DNA from: Marixanthomonas ophiurae
Lineage (GTDB): Bacteria; Bacteroidota; Bacteroidia; Flavobacteriales; Flavobacteriaceae
Direction of reading: 5' to 3'
Assembly: GCF_003413745.1 (NCBI RefSeq)
Contig: NZ_QVID01000001.1
Coordinates: 1,984,001 to 2,048,000 of the forward strand
Length of the DNA stretch: 64,000 nucleotides
Of this stretch, positions 16,961 through 27,033 are shown piece by piece. The position numbers and the translations under genes are program-made. Position 1 is the first letter of the stretch, and every line of letters begins with the position of its first letter. The notes beneath the pieces are model-generated. The model saw nothing but the letters and a program-made list of their open reading frames with translations, made no database searches and was not told the origin of the DNA.

Positions 16961-18919
16961 ATGAATAAATATTCCATAGTGTTGCTTTTGATGGTAATGG
17001 TTTCAGCCATTGCTTTAGGTCAAGACAAAAAGGAGGTTTTGTTGACCATTGACGGATCTCCAGTTTATGTTTCAGAATTTAAGCGGGTTTATAACAAAAA
17101 TTTAGACTTGGTGCAGGATGAATCGCAAAAAAGCGTAGATGGATATTTAGACCTTTTTATTGATTATAAGTTGAAAGCGACCGAAGCTTATGCTCAAAAA
17201 TTGGACGAAACACGTTCGTATAGAAAGGAATTCAGGAAATATCAAGAACAGCTTTCTAGGAACTATATTTTTGAAAACAAAGTGACTGAAGATCTAGCTC
17301 GCGAAGCTTATGAGCGCGGTAAAGATATGATTAGTGCCGACCATATTTTAATATTAGTTGGGTATGATGCTGTGCCGCAAGACACCTTGAAAGCTTACAA
17401 TAAAATAAAGAATATTCGAGTAAAAGCAGTTAATGGCGAGGATTTTTCGACATTAGCAAAACAATATTCAGAGGAGCCAGGCGCTAAAGAAACTGCTGGT
17501 AAGTTGGGTTATTTTTCAGTATTTTCTATGGTTTATCCTTTTGAAACTGGAGCATATAATACTAAAGAAGGGGGCATTTCTAATATTATTCGTACGCAGT
17601 ATGGCTACCATATTATCAAAGTGGTAGATCGTCGTGAGCGCGAACCAAAAAGAGGTGTTTCACACATTATGATTTCGGATAATGCTGGAGCTCGAACTTT
17701 CGATCCTGAAGAGCGCATTAACGAAGTTTATGCTATGCTACAACAAGGAAAATCTTTTGAAGATTTGGCGAAGCAATACTCAGACGATAAAAACTCTGCT
17801 GTAAAAGGAGGAGAACTAACTCCATTTGCAAAAGGGGATTTAAAATCTAAAGCTTTTGAAGAAGAGGCATATAAGCTAAAGAATCTAGGCGAGGTTTCAA
17901 AACCTATAAAAAGTGAATTTGGCTGGCATATAATTCGGTTAGACACAATACAAGACAAGCCAACCTTTGAGGAAGAAAAAGAATATCTTGAAAAACGCGT
18001 TAAAGAGGGGAGCCGCTCAAAAATAGTGAGCCATGCAGTTAATAATAAGATTAAAGAAAAATACCGATTTTCACAAAAAAACGATTACAGCAAATTTTTT
18101 AATGAATTTGTAACTGATGATGTGATGAATAGAAAGTGGAAATACGATACCTTAAGTACATCGCAGGATAAAGTACTTTTTAGTATTGGGGAAAGGGACG
18201 TAATGTACAGCGATTTTGCCGAATACATAAGTGAACGCCAACGTAGAATGCAGCTTTCAAAAACCAAGTATAAGATTATTCACGACATGTATGATGAATT
18301 TGAAACACAAGCTTTAAAAGATTACTTCCGTTATAAATTGGAAGATGAGAACGAGCAATATGCAACGGTAATAAGTGAATATCGGGATGGTTTATTAATT
18401 TTCGATCTCATGGAAAGAAATGTATGGAACAAAGCCAAAAGTGACTCTGTAGGACTTCAGAAATTTTATAATGATCATAAAAAAGATTATAAATGGGACA
18501 AAAGGTATGAGGCGGAAATCATTTCAGCAACCAATGAAAAAACAGCCCAAGAAGCTTCTAAGCTTTTCAAAAAAGGAAAAACAGGCGAAGAAATAAAAGC
18601 CCAATTAAATAAAGACAATACAGTAAATGTTATTCTTACCACTGGTATTTTTGAAAAAGAGGAACGCGAGTTGCCAAAAGGCTTTAAAGGAAAAAAGGGA
18701 GTATCAGATATATACAACCAGAACGATTCATATATTGTAATTAATGTAAATGCTGTTCTTCCTGCAGGCACTAAACCTTTAGATAAGGCGAAAGGAAGTG
18801 TTTTAAGCGATTACCAAAACTATCTTGAAAAAAAATGGATAGAGAGTCTTCACAAAAAGTATAATGTAATCGTCAACAAAAAGGCACTAAATAAAGTTAA
18901 AGAAGCGTTACAGGGTTAA
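16961..18919 (+). CDS. Periplasmic peptidyl-prolyl isomerase, SurA/PpiC type
   Basis: A 652-residue exported protein (signal peptide ending near AIALGQ). Two parvulin domains are visible: about 120-225 (ISADHILILVGYDA to YGYHIIKVVDRRE) and 226-330 (KRGVSHIMISDN to GWHIIRLD). A long C-terminal region (340-652) has no recognised domain. Expected role: folding of outer-membrane proteins. It is followed without a gap by a second SurA-like gene (TAATG overlap) and then a third, forming a three-gene envelope-folding operon. Confidence 0.88.
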   Translation: MNKYSIVLLLMVMVSAIALGQDKKEVLLTIDGSPVYVSEFKRVYNKNLDLVQDESQKSVDGYLDLFIDYKLKATEAYAQKLDETRSYRKEFRKYQEQLSRNYIFENKVTEDLAREAYERGKDMISADHILILVGYDAVPQDTLKAYNKIKNIRVKAVNGEDFSTLAKQYSEEPGAKETAGKLGYFSVFSMVYPFETGAYNTKEGGISNIIRTQYGYHIIKVVDRREREPKRGVSHIMISDNAGARTFDPEERINEVYAMLQQGKSFEDLAKQYSDDKNSAVKGGELTPFAKGDLKSKAFEEEAYKLKNLGEVSKPIKSEFGWHIIRLDTIQDKPTFEEEKEYLEKRVKEGSRSKIVSHAVNNKIKEKYRFSQKNDYSKFFNEFVTDDVMNRKWKYDTLSTSQDKVLFSIGERDVMYSDFAEYISERQRRMQLSKTKYKIIHDMYDEFETQALKDYFRYKLEDENEQYATVISEYRDGLLIFDLMERNVWNKAKSDSVGLQKFYNDHKKDYKWDKRYEAEIISATNEKTAQEASKLFKKGKTGEEIKAQLNKDNTVNVILTTGIFEKEERELPKGFKGKKGVSDIYNQNDSYIVINVNAVLPAGTKPLDKAKGSVLSDYQNYLEKKWIESLHKKYNVIVNKKALNKVKEALQG

Positions 18920-19773
18920 TGAAGAAAGCCGGAATACTTGTGTTATTATTGTTAATTGCGGTATCATGCGATTATTTTAAAAAGGATACCGAGCAAATCC
19001 CTATTGCCCGTGTTAACGATAGTTACTTATATCAAGAAGATATTGAAAGTATACTACCTAAAAATGCAACACCGCAAGATAGTTCGGTGTTAGTAAACAA
19101 TTTTATTAATCGTTGGGCAACACAACAGTTGTTAATAGATCAAGCAAAAATAAACTTATCTCAAGAAAATTTAGATAACTACCAAGAGCTAGTCAACGAT
19201 TATAAAAATGAACTATATGCTGAAGCCTATAAAAATACAATCGTGGCACAACAATTGGACAGTACTATCACTGAAAATGAATTGACAAATTTTTACACCC
19301 AAAACAAAGATAATTTTATATTGAATGACGAGCTTATAAAAGTCCGTTACATTGTACTTTCAAAAGATTTTACAAACTCCAATAGTGTTGTTGAAAAATT
19401 TAGAAGATTTACAGCCGAGGATAAGAAAGATTTAGAAGATAGAAGCATACAATTTACAAACTATAATTTCAATGATTCTACTTGGGTGAAAAAAGATGCT
19501 TTACTGCAAACATTTCCAGCACTTAAAGATAAGGAGTCTGAATTGTTAAAAAAATCAAATTTCACACAAGTACAAGATTCATTAGGGGTATATTTGGTCA
19601 AAATTGAAGACGTTCTTAAAACAAACGATGTAGCCCCACTTTCTTATGTTTCTCCAACGATAGAACAAATAATACTGAACAAAAGAAAGCTAGAATTAAT
19701 AAAAAAACTAGAAAAAGATATAACAAAAGATGCACTTAAAAATAAAAACTTTGAAACGTATGAAAAGCGTTAA
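18919..19773 (+). CDS. SurA N-domain-like lipoprotein
   Basis: A 284-residue predicted lipoprotein (lipobox AVSC) starting on the last base of the previous gene's stop. The N-terminal half (IARVNDSYLYQEDIESIL) is like the SurA/PpiC chaperone domain, but I see no clear parvulin catalytic segment; the C-terminal half is divergent. It is probably a chaperone subunit working with the flanking isomerases. Its 3' end overlaps the start of the next gene by 14 bp. Confidence 0.75.
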   Translation: MKKAGILVLLLLIAVSCDYFKKDTEQIPIARVNDSYLYQEDIESILPKNATPQDSSVLVNNFINRWATQQLLIDQAKINLSQENLDNYQELVNDYKNELYAEAYKNTIVAQQLDSTITENELTNFYTQNKDNFILNDELIKVRYIVLSKDFTNSNSVVEKFRRFTAEDKKDLEDRSIQFTNYNFNDSTWVKKDALLQTFPALKDKESELLKKSNFTQVQDSLGVYLVKIEDVLKTNDVAPLSYVSPTIEQIILNKRKLELIKKLEKDITKDALKNKNFETYEKR

Positions 19774-21208
19774 TGTATTGACGGCAATATTCTTGTTATT
19801 AGCAAATTTTGCAATAGCACAAGAAGTAGTTACTGTGGACAGTACAGGTGTTGTAAAAGGCAAAGCTGAAGACTCTATAAAGGTAACAACAAAAAAAGCT
19901 GATTCCTTAAAGCCTTTTAAACGTTTTAAAGCAGAAGGAGTAAGTTCTGTGGTGGGCGAGTATGTAATTTTAGATAGCGATATAGATAAAGGCTATCTAG
20001 AAATGCAACAACAAGGACTTGATATAAAAGACATAACCCGTTGTGAATTGGTAGGTAAGTTAATGGAAGATAAGCTGTATGCTCATCACGCCAAAGTTGA
20101 TAGTGTAGTAGTTGCAGATGCTCAAATTAACGACCAGATTACTCAGCAAATGGACTATATGATTAGTGAGTTGGGTAGTGAAGAAAAAGTAGTGGAATAC
20201 TACCGAAAAGATAATATGGGGCAATTACGTCAAGAATTATTTGAAGTGAATAAAACCATTGCCCTAGCTCAAGAAATGCAACGTAAAATTATCGAAGATG
20301 TTGAAGTAACACCAGAAGAAGTTCGAGAGTTTTTCTTTTCCATTCCAGAAGAAGATCGGCCTGTTTTTGGTGCCGAAGTAGAAGTTGCACAAATTGTAAT
20401 AGAGCCTGAAATCACCGAAAAAGCCAAACAAGATGTAATTAACAGGCTTAATGAAATTCGCCGAGATATTGTTGAAAATGGATCAAGCTTTGCAACAAAG
20501 GCTGTTTTATATTCAAAAGATCCAGGATCGAGTTCAAAAGGAGGATTATATAAAGGAATTAAAAAGAATTCGCCTCTTGCTAAAGAATTTATTGATACCG
20601 CTTTTTCTCTTCAAGAAGGGGAAGTAAGCGAACCTTTTGAAACAGAGTTCGGGTTTCATATTTTAATGATAGATAAAGTTAAAGGTCAGGAATTAGATGT
20701 ACGCCATATACTAATGGTACCAGATGTCTCAAGTGCAACTGTAGATAAAGCAAGAGCTAAAATTGATAGTGTACGTACCAAAGTGGTAAACGGAGAACTC
20801 TCTTTTGCCGATGCCGCTATGAAATATTCTGATGAAAAAGAAACCCGTTTTAGTGGAGGGCAATTGGTAAACCCTGTATCAAGCGACACTCGTTTTGAAT
20901 TGACTAAAATGGATCCTGCTTTAAGTGCCCAAGTTTACAACCTAAAGGCTAATGAAATTTCAAAAGTATATTCTGATAGAGATCGATCTGGGAAAACCAA
21001 GTTTAAATTCCTTACAATAACCCGTCGATACGAAGAACATACCGCAGATTTTTCAAAAGATTACGAAAAAATTAAGGATTTAGCACTAAAGCAAAAACAA
21101 GTAAAAACCATTGAAGAATGGCAAAATGAAAAAATTGACGAAACTTACGTTAAGGTGAACGAAGATTATGAAGATTGTGAATTTGCAAGCAACTGGTTGA
21201 AGAAGTAG
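19760..21208 (+). CDS. Periplasmic peptidyl-prolyl isomerase, SurA type
   Basis: 482 residues from the ATG at 19760, chosen because it gives a clean signal peptide (MKSVNVLTAIFLLLANFAIA); an earlier ATG at 19730 would bury it. A chaperone domain (about 45-170) is followed by two parvulin domains: about 200-305 (AEVEVAQIVIEPEI to FGFHILMIDKVKG) and 306-410 (LDVRHILMVPDVSSATV onward). This is the canonical SurA architecture for outer-membrane protein folding. Its last codons (AAG AAG TAG) run into a tandem repeat. Confidence 0.88.
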   Translation: MKSVNVLTAIFLLLANFAIAQEVVTVDSTGVVKGKAEDSIKVTTKKADSLKPFKRFKAEGVSSVVGEYVILDSDIDKGYLEMQQQGLDIKDITRCELVGKLMEDKLYAHHAKVDSVVVADAQINDQITQQMDYMISELGSEEKVVEYYRKDNMGQLRQELFEVNKTIALAQEMQRKIIEDVEVTPEEVREFFFSIPEEDRPVFGAEVEVAQIVIEPEITEKAKQDVINRLNEIRRDIVENGSSFATKAVLYSKDPGSSSKGGLYKGIKKNSPLAKEFIDTAFSLQEGEVSEPFETEFGFHILMIDKVKGQELDVRHILMVPDVSSATVDKARAKIDSVRTKVVNGELSFADAAMKYSDEKETRFSGGQLVNPVSSDTRFELTKMDPALSAQVYNLKANEISKVYSDRDRSGKTKFKFLTITRRYEEHTADFSKDYEKIKDLALKQKQVKTIEEWQNEKIDETYVKVNEDYEDCEFASNWLKK

Positions 21209-21270
21209 TTTTCAGTAAGTAGTTTTCAGTAAGTAGTAAGTAGTAATAAGCAGTAAGCAGTAAGAAGTGA
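21203..21270. repeat. Short tandem repeats between surA-like gene and moxR
   Basis: The 14-bp unit AAGTAGTTTTCAGT is repeated exactly at 21203-21216 and 21217-21230, followed by AAGTAGT twice (21231-21244) and then degenerate AAGCAGT units. The first copy includes the stop codon of the upstream gene. The tract separates two genes and looks like slippage-generated repeat. Confidence 0.8.
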
Positions 21271-21299
21271 ACCTAAAACGAATAAATAACTAGACCAAT

Positions 21300-22253
21300 A
21301 TGTCAGACGTAGCAGCAGTAAAACAACTCGTAACTAAATACAACGCATTGCGTGCCGAAATAAGTAAGGTAATCGTTGGGCAAGACGAAGTTGTAGAACA
21401 AGTATTACTGTCTGTTTTTTCTGGAGGTCATGCACTGTTAATTGGTGTTCCCGGGTTGGCAAAAACATTATTGGTTAACACGGTTGCACAAACTTTAGGG
21501 TTACAATTTAAACGTATTCAATTTACGCCAGATTTAATGCCGAGTGATATTTTAGGTTCTGAAATTTTAGATAAAGACCGAAACTTTAAATTTATAAAAG
21601 GTCCAATTTTCGCCAACATCATCTTGGCCGATGAGATAAACCGTACGCCGCCCAAAACCCAGGCCGCTTTATTGGAAGCCATGCAGGAACGTGCGGTGAC
21701 AATTGCAGGACAACACTATAAGTTAGATTTACCTTATTTTGTATTGGCAACCCAAAACCCAATTGAGCAGGAGGGAACCTACCCATTGCCCGAAGCACAG
21801 TTAGACCGTTTTATGTTTGCCGTAAATTTAGATTACCCTTCTTTTTCTGAAGAAGTTGAGGTGGTTAAATCCACTACAGCTGGGGTGCAAAATGAAGTTA
21901 ATTCGTTATTCACTGCGGAAGAGATTATCGAGTATCAACAACTCATCAGAAAAATACCGGTTGCTGATAATGTAATTGAATATGCAGTAACGCTTGTTGG
22001 AAAAACACGTCCTGACAGTCAAGTAGCACCTGAAATCGTAAAAAACTACATTGATTGGGGAGCTGGGCCACGAGCTTCACAGAACTTGATTTTAGCTGCA
22101 AAAGCCAATGCAGCATTACACGGAAAGTTTTCTCCAGACATTGAAGATGTTCAAAAAGTAGCCACCGGAATTCTACGTCACCGGCTAATTAAAAACTATA
22201 AAGCGGAAGCTGAAGGGCTGACCATCGAAAAAATCATTACAAGCCTGTTTTAA
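21300..22253 (+). CDS. MoxR family AAA+ ATPase
   Basis: A 317-residue AAA+ protein with Walker A GVPGLAKT (49-56), Walker B IILADEINR and the sensor segment ATQNPIEQEGTYPLPEAQ, all diagnostic for MoxR. MoxR ATPases act as chaperones for von Willebrand factor A proteins and maturation of complexes; the usual DUF58 and BatA partner genes do not follow here. A 66-residue membrane protein gene overlaps its stop codon and may be translationally coupled. Confidence 0.93.
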   Translation: MSDVAAVKQLVTKYNALRAEISKVIVGQDEVVEQVLLSVFSGGHALLIGVPGLAKTLLVNTVAQTLGLQFKRIQFTPDLMPSDILGSEILDKDRNFKFIKGPIFANIILADEINRTPPKTQAALLEAMQERAVTIAGQHYKLDLPYFVLATQNPIEQEGTYPLPEAQLDRFMFAVNLDYPSFSEEVEVVKSTTAGVQNEVNSLFTAEEIIEYQQLIRKIPVADNVIEYAVTLVGKTRPDSQVAPEIVKNYIDWGAGPRASQNLILAAKANAALHGKFSPDIEDVQKVATGILRHRLIKNYKAEAEGLTIEKIITSLF

Positions 22254-22453
22254 TGGACCTTAAAAAGTTTACACTTCCTATTATTTTATTTGTAATAGGA
22301 ATGGTTTTAATCACCTTGGGCGCTATTGTTACCATGCTCCATTGGGATTTAGGCTTTATAGACGCCACAATTTTTATAGCAGTAGGGTCTGTTATTGAGG
22401 TTGCGGCTTCAATTATTGCAATCGTCAAGCTGGTTTTAATGTATAAAAAGTGA
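22253..22453 (+). CDS. Small two-helix membrane protein, GldL-like N-terminus
   Basis: A 66-residue protein made almost entirely of two hydrophobic helices (about 7-27 and 34-62) joined by MLHWDLG. The Leu-His-Trp turn recalls the N-terminal part of gliding protein GldL, but similarity is limited and no role in gliding is implied. The start codon overlaps the MoxR stop codon (TAATGG), supporting a real gene. Confidence 0.65.
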   Translation: MDLKKFTLPIILFVIGMVLITLGAIVTMLHWDLGFIDATIFIAVGSVIEVAASIIAIVKLVLMYKK

Positions 22454-22886
22454 TTTTTTTATTTTATTTGTACTTATTAGTTGAGCTTAGAAAATGAAAA
22501 AAAAATAATAAGCAAACTGAGAAAGAAAGCAATAAAAATTGGTTTTATAGAACTTTAGATATAATTGCATTTTTATTTTTTCACAGCAAGTAGTTAATTT
22601 TAGTATCTGTTATTTGATAATAACCCAAAACTCACAACCGTCCCTCCCCTTATTTAGAATCAAACTTTTTTAGTGCATTTTCACCTCTTTTCAACCACTT
22701 CAAAACCAAAGCATTTACAAATTCATAATTTTGCATATCAAAAATTATGTAATTGATAAATATTTATATCAAAAACTATAATTCTTTGTAAAATAAGCAG
22801 TGTTTAACGCAGTTCGTTAAACATTTTTAAATTATAATGAAATTTTGTAATTTCGCAGGACTTCAAAAAATCAAAAAAATAAAACT
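22454..22886. other. 433-bp intergenic region upstream of aconitase
   Basis: No gene-like frame was found. It contains TAATTTTG at 22726-22733 (an exact -7 element, possibly a distal promoter), a palindrome TGTTTAAC-N7-GTTAAACA at 22801-22823, and TAATTTCG at 22848-22855, a one-mismatch -7 element 32 bp before the acn start codon. Confidence 0.5.
22801..22855 (+). promoter_or_regulatory. Palindromic operator candidate and proximal promoter of acn
   Basis: TGTTTAAC and GTTAAACA form a perfect 8-bp inverted repeat separated by 7 bp. Its centre (22812) lies 36 bp upstream of the near-consensus -7 element TAATTTCG (22848-22855), the position expected of an upstream activator. The cognate regulator is unknown. 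Confidence 0.45.
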
Positions 22887-25151
22887 ATGGCATTTGACAT
22901 TGACATGATAAAAAAGGTATATTCCCAAATGGCAGAACGCGTGGATAAAGCACGCGAGATTGTCGGGAAACCTTTAACCCTTTCTGAAAAAATACTATAT
23001 AGCCACCTTTGGGATGGCAAACCTTCTGAAGCCTTTGAGCGTGGAAAAGACTACGTTGAATTTTCACCAGACCGTATTGCGTGTCAAGATGCTACCGCAC
23101 AAATGGCATTGCTTCAGTTTATGCAAGCAGGGAAAGATAAAGTTGCCGTACCTACAACAGTACACTGTGACCATTTAATACAAGCAAAACAAGGTGCTGA
23201 AAAAGATTTGATAAGTGCCAACAAAAGCAGTCACGAGGTTTTTGACTTTTTAGAATCTGTTTCCAATAAATATGGAATTGGTTTCTGGAAACCCGGAGCT
23301 GGTATTATTCACCAAGTGGTATTGGAAAATTATGCATTTCCAGGCGGAATGATGATAGGTACCGATTCACATACAGTAAATGCTGGCGGTTTGGGTATGG
23401 TTGCGATTGGTGTTGGTGGTGCAGATGCAGTAGATGTGATGGCCGGAATGCCTTGGGAACTTAAATTTCCGAAGTTAATAGGAGTGAAGCTTACAGGCGA
23501 ATTAAGCGGCTGGACGGCTTCAAAAGATGTGATTCTTAAAGTAGCTGGTATTTTGACCGTAAAAGGTGGGACAGGTGCTATCGTTGAATATTTTGGACCT
23601 GGAGCTAAAAACCTTTCTTGTACTGGAAAAGGAACCATTTGTAATATGGGTGCCGAAATTGGTGCAACCACTTCTACATTTGGATATGACGATTCTATGG
23701 AACGCTTCCTTAGAGCGACTGAACGTGAAGATATTGCTGATGAAGCAAACAAAGTAAGAGAACACTTAACAGGAGATGACGAAGTTTATGCTAACCCTGA
23801 GCAGTATTTTGACGAAGTAATCGAAATTGACCTTTCTGAATTGCGTCCGCATTTAAACGGTCCTTTTACGCCAGATTTAGCGACACCAGTAGGCGAGTTA
23901 GGAGAAAAAGCAAAGAAAAACGATTGGCCAATTAAAGTAGATTGGGGATTAATCGGTTCGTGTACCAACTCTTCTTATGAAGATTTAACACGAGCGGCTT
24001 CTATTGCACAACAAGCAATCGATAAAAAGCTAAAACCTAAAAGTGATTTTGGTATCAACCCAGGAAGTGAGCAAATACGTTTTACCGCTGAGCGTGACGG
24101 ACTTTTAAATGTTTTTGAAGATTTAGGAGCTACCGTATTTACCAATGCCTGTGGGCCTTGTATTGGTCAATGGGACCGTAGTGATCGCAAAGGCGAAGAA
24201 AAAAACACCATTGTACACTCATTTAACCGAAACTTCTCAAAACGTGCCGATGGAAACCCAAATACACACGCTTTTGTAGGTTCTCCAGAAATGGTAGCTG
24301 CCATAGCAATTTCAGGTCGTTTGGATTTTGACCCAATGAACGATACCTTGGTAAACGAAGATGGACAAGAAGTTAAACTAGATGAACCAAGAGGGATTGA
24401 ATTACCACCAGAAGGTTTTGAAGTAGAAGAGAACGGTTATGTTGAGCCAATGAAAGATGGAAGTGGCGTAGAAATTAAAGTAGCTAAAGATAGTGAGCGT
24501 CTTCAATTGTTAACACCATTCGAGCCTATTCAAGATTCTGAAATGCAAGGGATGAAGTTGTTGATCAAGGCATTCGGAAAATGTACCACCGACCATATTT
24601 CAATGGCTGGTCCTTGGTTGCGTTACAGAGGTCACTTAGATAATATCTCTAACAACTGTTTAATTGGTGCCATAAACGCCTATAACAAAAAGACAAACTT
24701 TGTTAAAAACCAAATAGATGGTGAATATGGCGGCGTACCAGATGTACAACGTGAATATAAAGCCAAAGGAATTAAAACCATTGTAGTGGGAGACCATAAT
24801 TACGGCGAAGGTTCTTCTCGTGAGCACGCAGCTATGGAGCCACGCTTTTTAGGCGTTGCAGCTGTATTGGTAAAATCGTTTGCACGTATCCACGAAACAA
24901 ACTTGAAGAAACAAGGGATGTTAGGATTAACATTTGCTAATGAAGCAGATTACGATCTAATTCAAGAAGATGATACGTTTAACTTTATAGATATAGTAGA
25001 CTTTGCTCCAAATAAACCACTTACTATAGAAATAGTACATAAAGACGGAAGCAAAGACACCATAAAAGCGAATCATACGTATAATGATGCGCAAATAAGC
25101 TGGTACCGTGAAGGTTCTGCTCTTAATTTGATTAAAAAGCAAAACGCTTAA
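22887..25151 (+). CDS. acn: Aconitate hydratase (mitochondrial type)
   Basis: A 754-residue aconitase converting citrate to isocitrate in the TCA cycle. The 4Fe-4S ligands are Cys359 ([11 protein letters not shown]), Cys422 and Cys425 ([10 protein letters not shown]). The N-terminal [19 protein letters not shown] and the C-terminal swivel domain with [14 protein letters not shown] match the mitochondrial ACO2-like class rather than AcnA/IRP or AcnB. It has its own promoter region and terminator. Confidence 0.96.
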   Translation: MAFDIDMIKKVYSQMAERVDKAREIVGKPLTLSEKILYSHLWDGKPSEAFERGKDYVEFSPDRIACQDATAQMALLQFMQAGKDKVAVPTTVHCDHLIQAKQGAEKDLISANKSSHEVFDFLESVSNKYGIGFWKPGAGIIHQVVLENYAFPGGMMIGTDSHTVNAGGLGMVAIGVGGADAVDVMAGMPWELKFPKLIGVKLTGELSGWTASKDVILKVAGILTVKGGTGAIVEYFGPGAKNLSCTGKGTICNMGAEIGATTSTFGYDDSMERFLRATEREDIADEANKVREHLTGDDEVYANPEQYFDEVIEIDLSELRPHLNGPFTPDLATPVGELGEKAKKNDWPIKVDWGLIGSCTNSSYEDLTRAASIAQQAIDKKLKPKSDFGINPGSEQIRFTAERDGLLNVFEDLGATVFTNACGPCIGQWDRSDRKGEEKNTIVHSFNRNFSKRADGNPNTHAFVGSPEMVAAIAISGRLDFDPMNDTLVNEDGQEVKLDEPRGIELPPEGFEVEENGYVEPMKDGSGVEIKVAKDSERLQLLTPFEPIQDSEMQGMKLLIKAFGKCTTDHISMAGPWLRYRGHLDNISNNCLIGAINAYNKKTNFVKNQIDGEYGGVPDVQREYKAKGIKTIVVGDHNYGEGSSREHAAMEPRFLGVAAVLVKSFARIHETNLKKQGMLGLTFANEADYDLIQEDDTFNFIDIVDFAPNKPLTIEIVHKDGSKDTIKANHTYNDAQISWYREGSALNLIKKQNA

Positions 25152-25187
25152 AAAATTTCAGTAGTTTCTGAATTAATAAACTTTTAA

Positions 25188-25221
25188 AAACCTGCCAAAT
25201 ACTAGTTTTGGCGGGTTTTTT
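25188..25221 (+). terminator. acn terminator
   Basis: AAACCTGCCAAA (25188-25199) pairs with TTTGGCGGGTTT (25207-25218) around a 7-nt loop and is followed by a T run. Confidence 0.85.
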
Positions 25222-25251
25222 GTTATAACAGTCGAAGAAAATGAACGTGAT

Positions 25252-25815
25252 ATGAAGCAATTTTTAAAAAAGAATAAAGGGAATATTTTGTTCCTAGCCG
25301 TACTGGCCTTGTTGATAATTCCTCAAACAAGAACTCCTATTCAAGTTTTTGTACAACGATTAATTTCATTTAGTCCCTCTGAGACTGATGTTGAAGAGAG
25401 AAAACAACTTACAGACTATAATTGGAATTTAACCTCTTTAGAGAATAATGGAGTAGATTTTTCAGAATCGAAAGGACGTGTAATACTTATTAATTTTTGG
25501 GCTACGTGGTGTCCGCCTTGTATTGCTGAAATGCCATCGCTTCAAAATCTATATGATGAATATGGGGAACGGGTTGATTTCTACTTGGTCACTTCAGAAG
25601 AACCTGAAATTGTACAGCGTTTTATGGATAAGAAAGGCTATACATTTCCCATCTATATTCAACATACAAAAGCGCCTAAAGTCTTGTTTTCGCAGTCTTT
25701 GCCTACAACATATCTTATTTCAAAAAAAGGAGAGATAGTTATTAAAGAAACCGGTGCCGCCGATTGGGACAGCGAAAAAACGAAGGGAATTATTGATGGG
25801 TTGCTAGACAATTAA
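25252..25815 (+). CDS. TlpA-like membrane-anchored thioredoxin
   Basis: A 187-residue protein with an N-terminal transmembrane helix (about 10-25) and a thioredoxin fold facing the periplasm. The active site is WCPPC (Cys87, Cys90) within LINFWATWCPPCIAEMPSL, typical of TlpA/ResA redox proteins that act in cytochrome c maturation or envelope thiol reduction. It stands alone between the acn terminator and a convergent deaminase gene. Confidence 0.88.
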   Translation: MKQFLKKNKGNILFLAVLALLIIPQTRTPIQVFVQRLISFSPSETDVEERKQLTDYNWNLTSLENNGVDFSESKGRVILINFWATWCPPCIAEMPSLQNLYDEYGERVDFYLVTSEEPEIVQRFMDKKGYTFPIYIQHTKAPKVLFSQSLPTTYLISKKGEIVIKETGAADWDSEKTKGIIDGLLDN

Positions 25816-25817
25816 TT

Positions 25818-26309
25818 TTAATAAACTTTCTTGTCGTTTTTATTGGCCCATTTATCAAATACTTTAACAGCTTCATTTCGAAGCATACGGACAAAGGCTA
25901 TCTCTCGATTCTCTATTTCTTTATCAATTTCATCATAGATAAATTGATCGTCAAAATTAATTTCAGCTGCATCCTCTCTATTACAAGCGTAGAACACTTT
26001 TTTGGGACGAGCCCAATAGATTGCGCCCAAACACATAGGGCAGGGTTCACATGAGGTATAAAGAATGCAATCTGTTAATTGAAAGCTTTCTAATTTTTCG
26101 CATGCTTTTCTAATGGCCACCACTTCGGCGTGAGCAGTAGGATCGTTAGTGGAAGTAACGTTATTGTGGCCTTCGGCAATAATTTTACCGTCCTTTACAA
26201 CCACAGCTCCAAAGGGTCCACCAGCGTTTGTATCCATTCCTTTTTCGGCTAAGGCAATGGCGCGTTGCATAAACCTTTTATCATCTTCTGTATAATTACT
26301 TTTGCTCAT
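25818..26309 (-). CDS. Nucleoside/guanine deaminase (cytidine deaminase-like fold)
   Basis: 163 residues from the ATG at 26309; an upstream ATG would overlap the lycopene cyclase gene and add a non-conserved tail. Zinc-site motifs are HAE (His60, Glu62) and PCPMC (Cys90, Cys93), in TSCEPCPMCLGAIYWA. The length and DDKRFMQRAIALAEKG opening resemble guanine deaminases of the Bacillus GuaD type that convert guanine to xanthine; a tRNA-adenosine deaminase role is less likely. It is the last gene of the carotenoid run, 28 bp after the cyclase. Confidence 0.83.
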   Translation of the reverse strand: MSKSNYTEDDKRFMQRAIALAEKGMDTNAGGPFGAVVVKDGKIIAEGHNNVTSTNDPTAHAEVVAIRKACEKLESFQLTDCILYTSCEPCPMCLGAIYWARPKKVFYACNREDAAEINFDDQFIYDEIDKEIENREIAFVRMLRNEAVKVFDKWANKNDKKVY

Positions 26310-26337
26310 AATGTAGGTTGAAAGATATTTTGTAAAG

Positions 26338-27030
26338 TTATGCTTTGTTGTATTGTTTTTCAAACAATTCGGTACAAACAAAAACGGTCAATAACATTCC
26401 TAAGTTGTAAATAGTATCTTCAATTGGAATGGTTAAAAGACGAAGTCCCATATTTTCAGCATCATTATACCAAACTACTTGGTCTTCAATTCCGGTACCG
26501 GTTAAAATTCCGTTTACCAGAAAAAAAGGTATAAAGATGATAAAATAGGTAGGTAGAAAATCCATCAACCACTTTTTCCGATAATTATAAACCACACCTA
26601 ATAAAATGAGGGCATAGATGAAGTTTATAAATGTATACCAGTGATCGTAATAATACCATAATAAAATTATTAAAGTACTTGCTAACAATACATAAAATAT
26701 AGAAGTGAACTTTTCAGAAAAAGAAAACTTAGGAAATAATTCATGCAACGCATAATGTGTAAATATACAAGCGTAGGGAATACAAATAAAAAACAGCCAT
26801 TCTTCTATGGGAAGATGAAAAATGCGGGTACCGGTTATGTAGGCGTCGTTAAATCCCCAAAAACCACTGGCAGTAAATATACTATCCCACGGTATGAAGA
26901 TAGCCATCATGATGGCGACAGCTGGGAAAAAGGATCGCCATTTTTTATAAAATTGAAGTCGAGGATGAAAACTAAATAAAAAAGGAATGCTAAAGGAGCC
27001 CAAAACGAGCCATAAATAAAGGTTGTTCAT
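26338..27030 (-). CDS. Lycopene cyclase domain protein (CrtYcd type)
   Basis: A 230-residue membrane protein with about seven hydrophobic helices, formed from two related three-helix halves. The first half holds PWDSIFTASGFWGFND and PIEEWLFFICIPY; the second holds IPIEDTIYNLGMLL. The paired P(I/L)E-E/D motifs are the signature of heterodimer-type lycopene cyclases fused into one chain. The expected reaction is cyclisation of lycopene ends to beta-carotene. It lies 3 bp from crtZ. Confidence 0.9.
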   Translation of the reverse strand: MNNLYLWLVLGSFSIPFLFSFHPRLQFYKKWRSFFPAVAIMMAIFIPWDSIFTASGFWGFNDAYITGTRIFHLPIEEWLFFICIPYACIFTHYALHELFPKFSFSEKFTSIFYVLLASTLIILLWYYYDHWYTFINFIYALILLGVVYNYRKKWLMDFLPTYFIIFIPFFLVNGILTGTGIEDQVVWYNDAENMGLRLLTIPIEDTIYNLGMLLTVFVCTELFEKQYNKA

Positions 27031-27033
27031 GTA

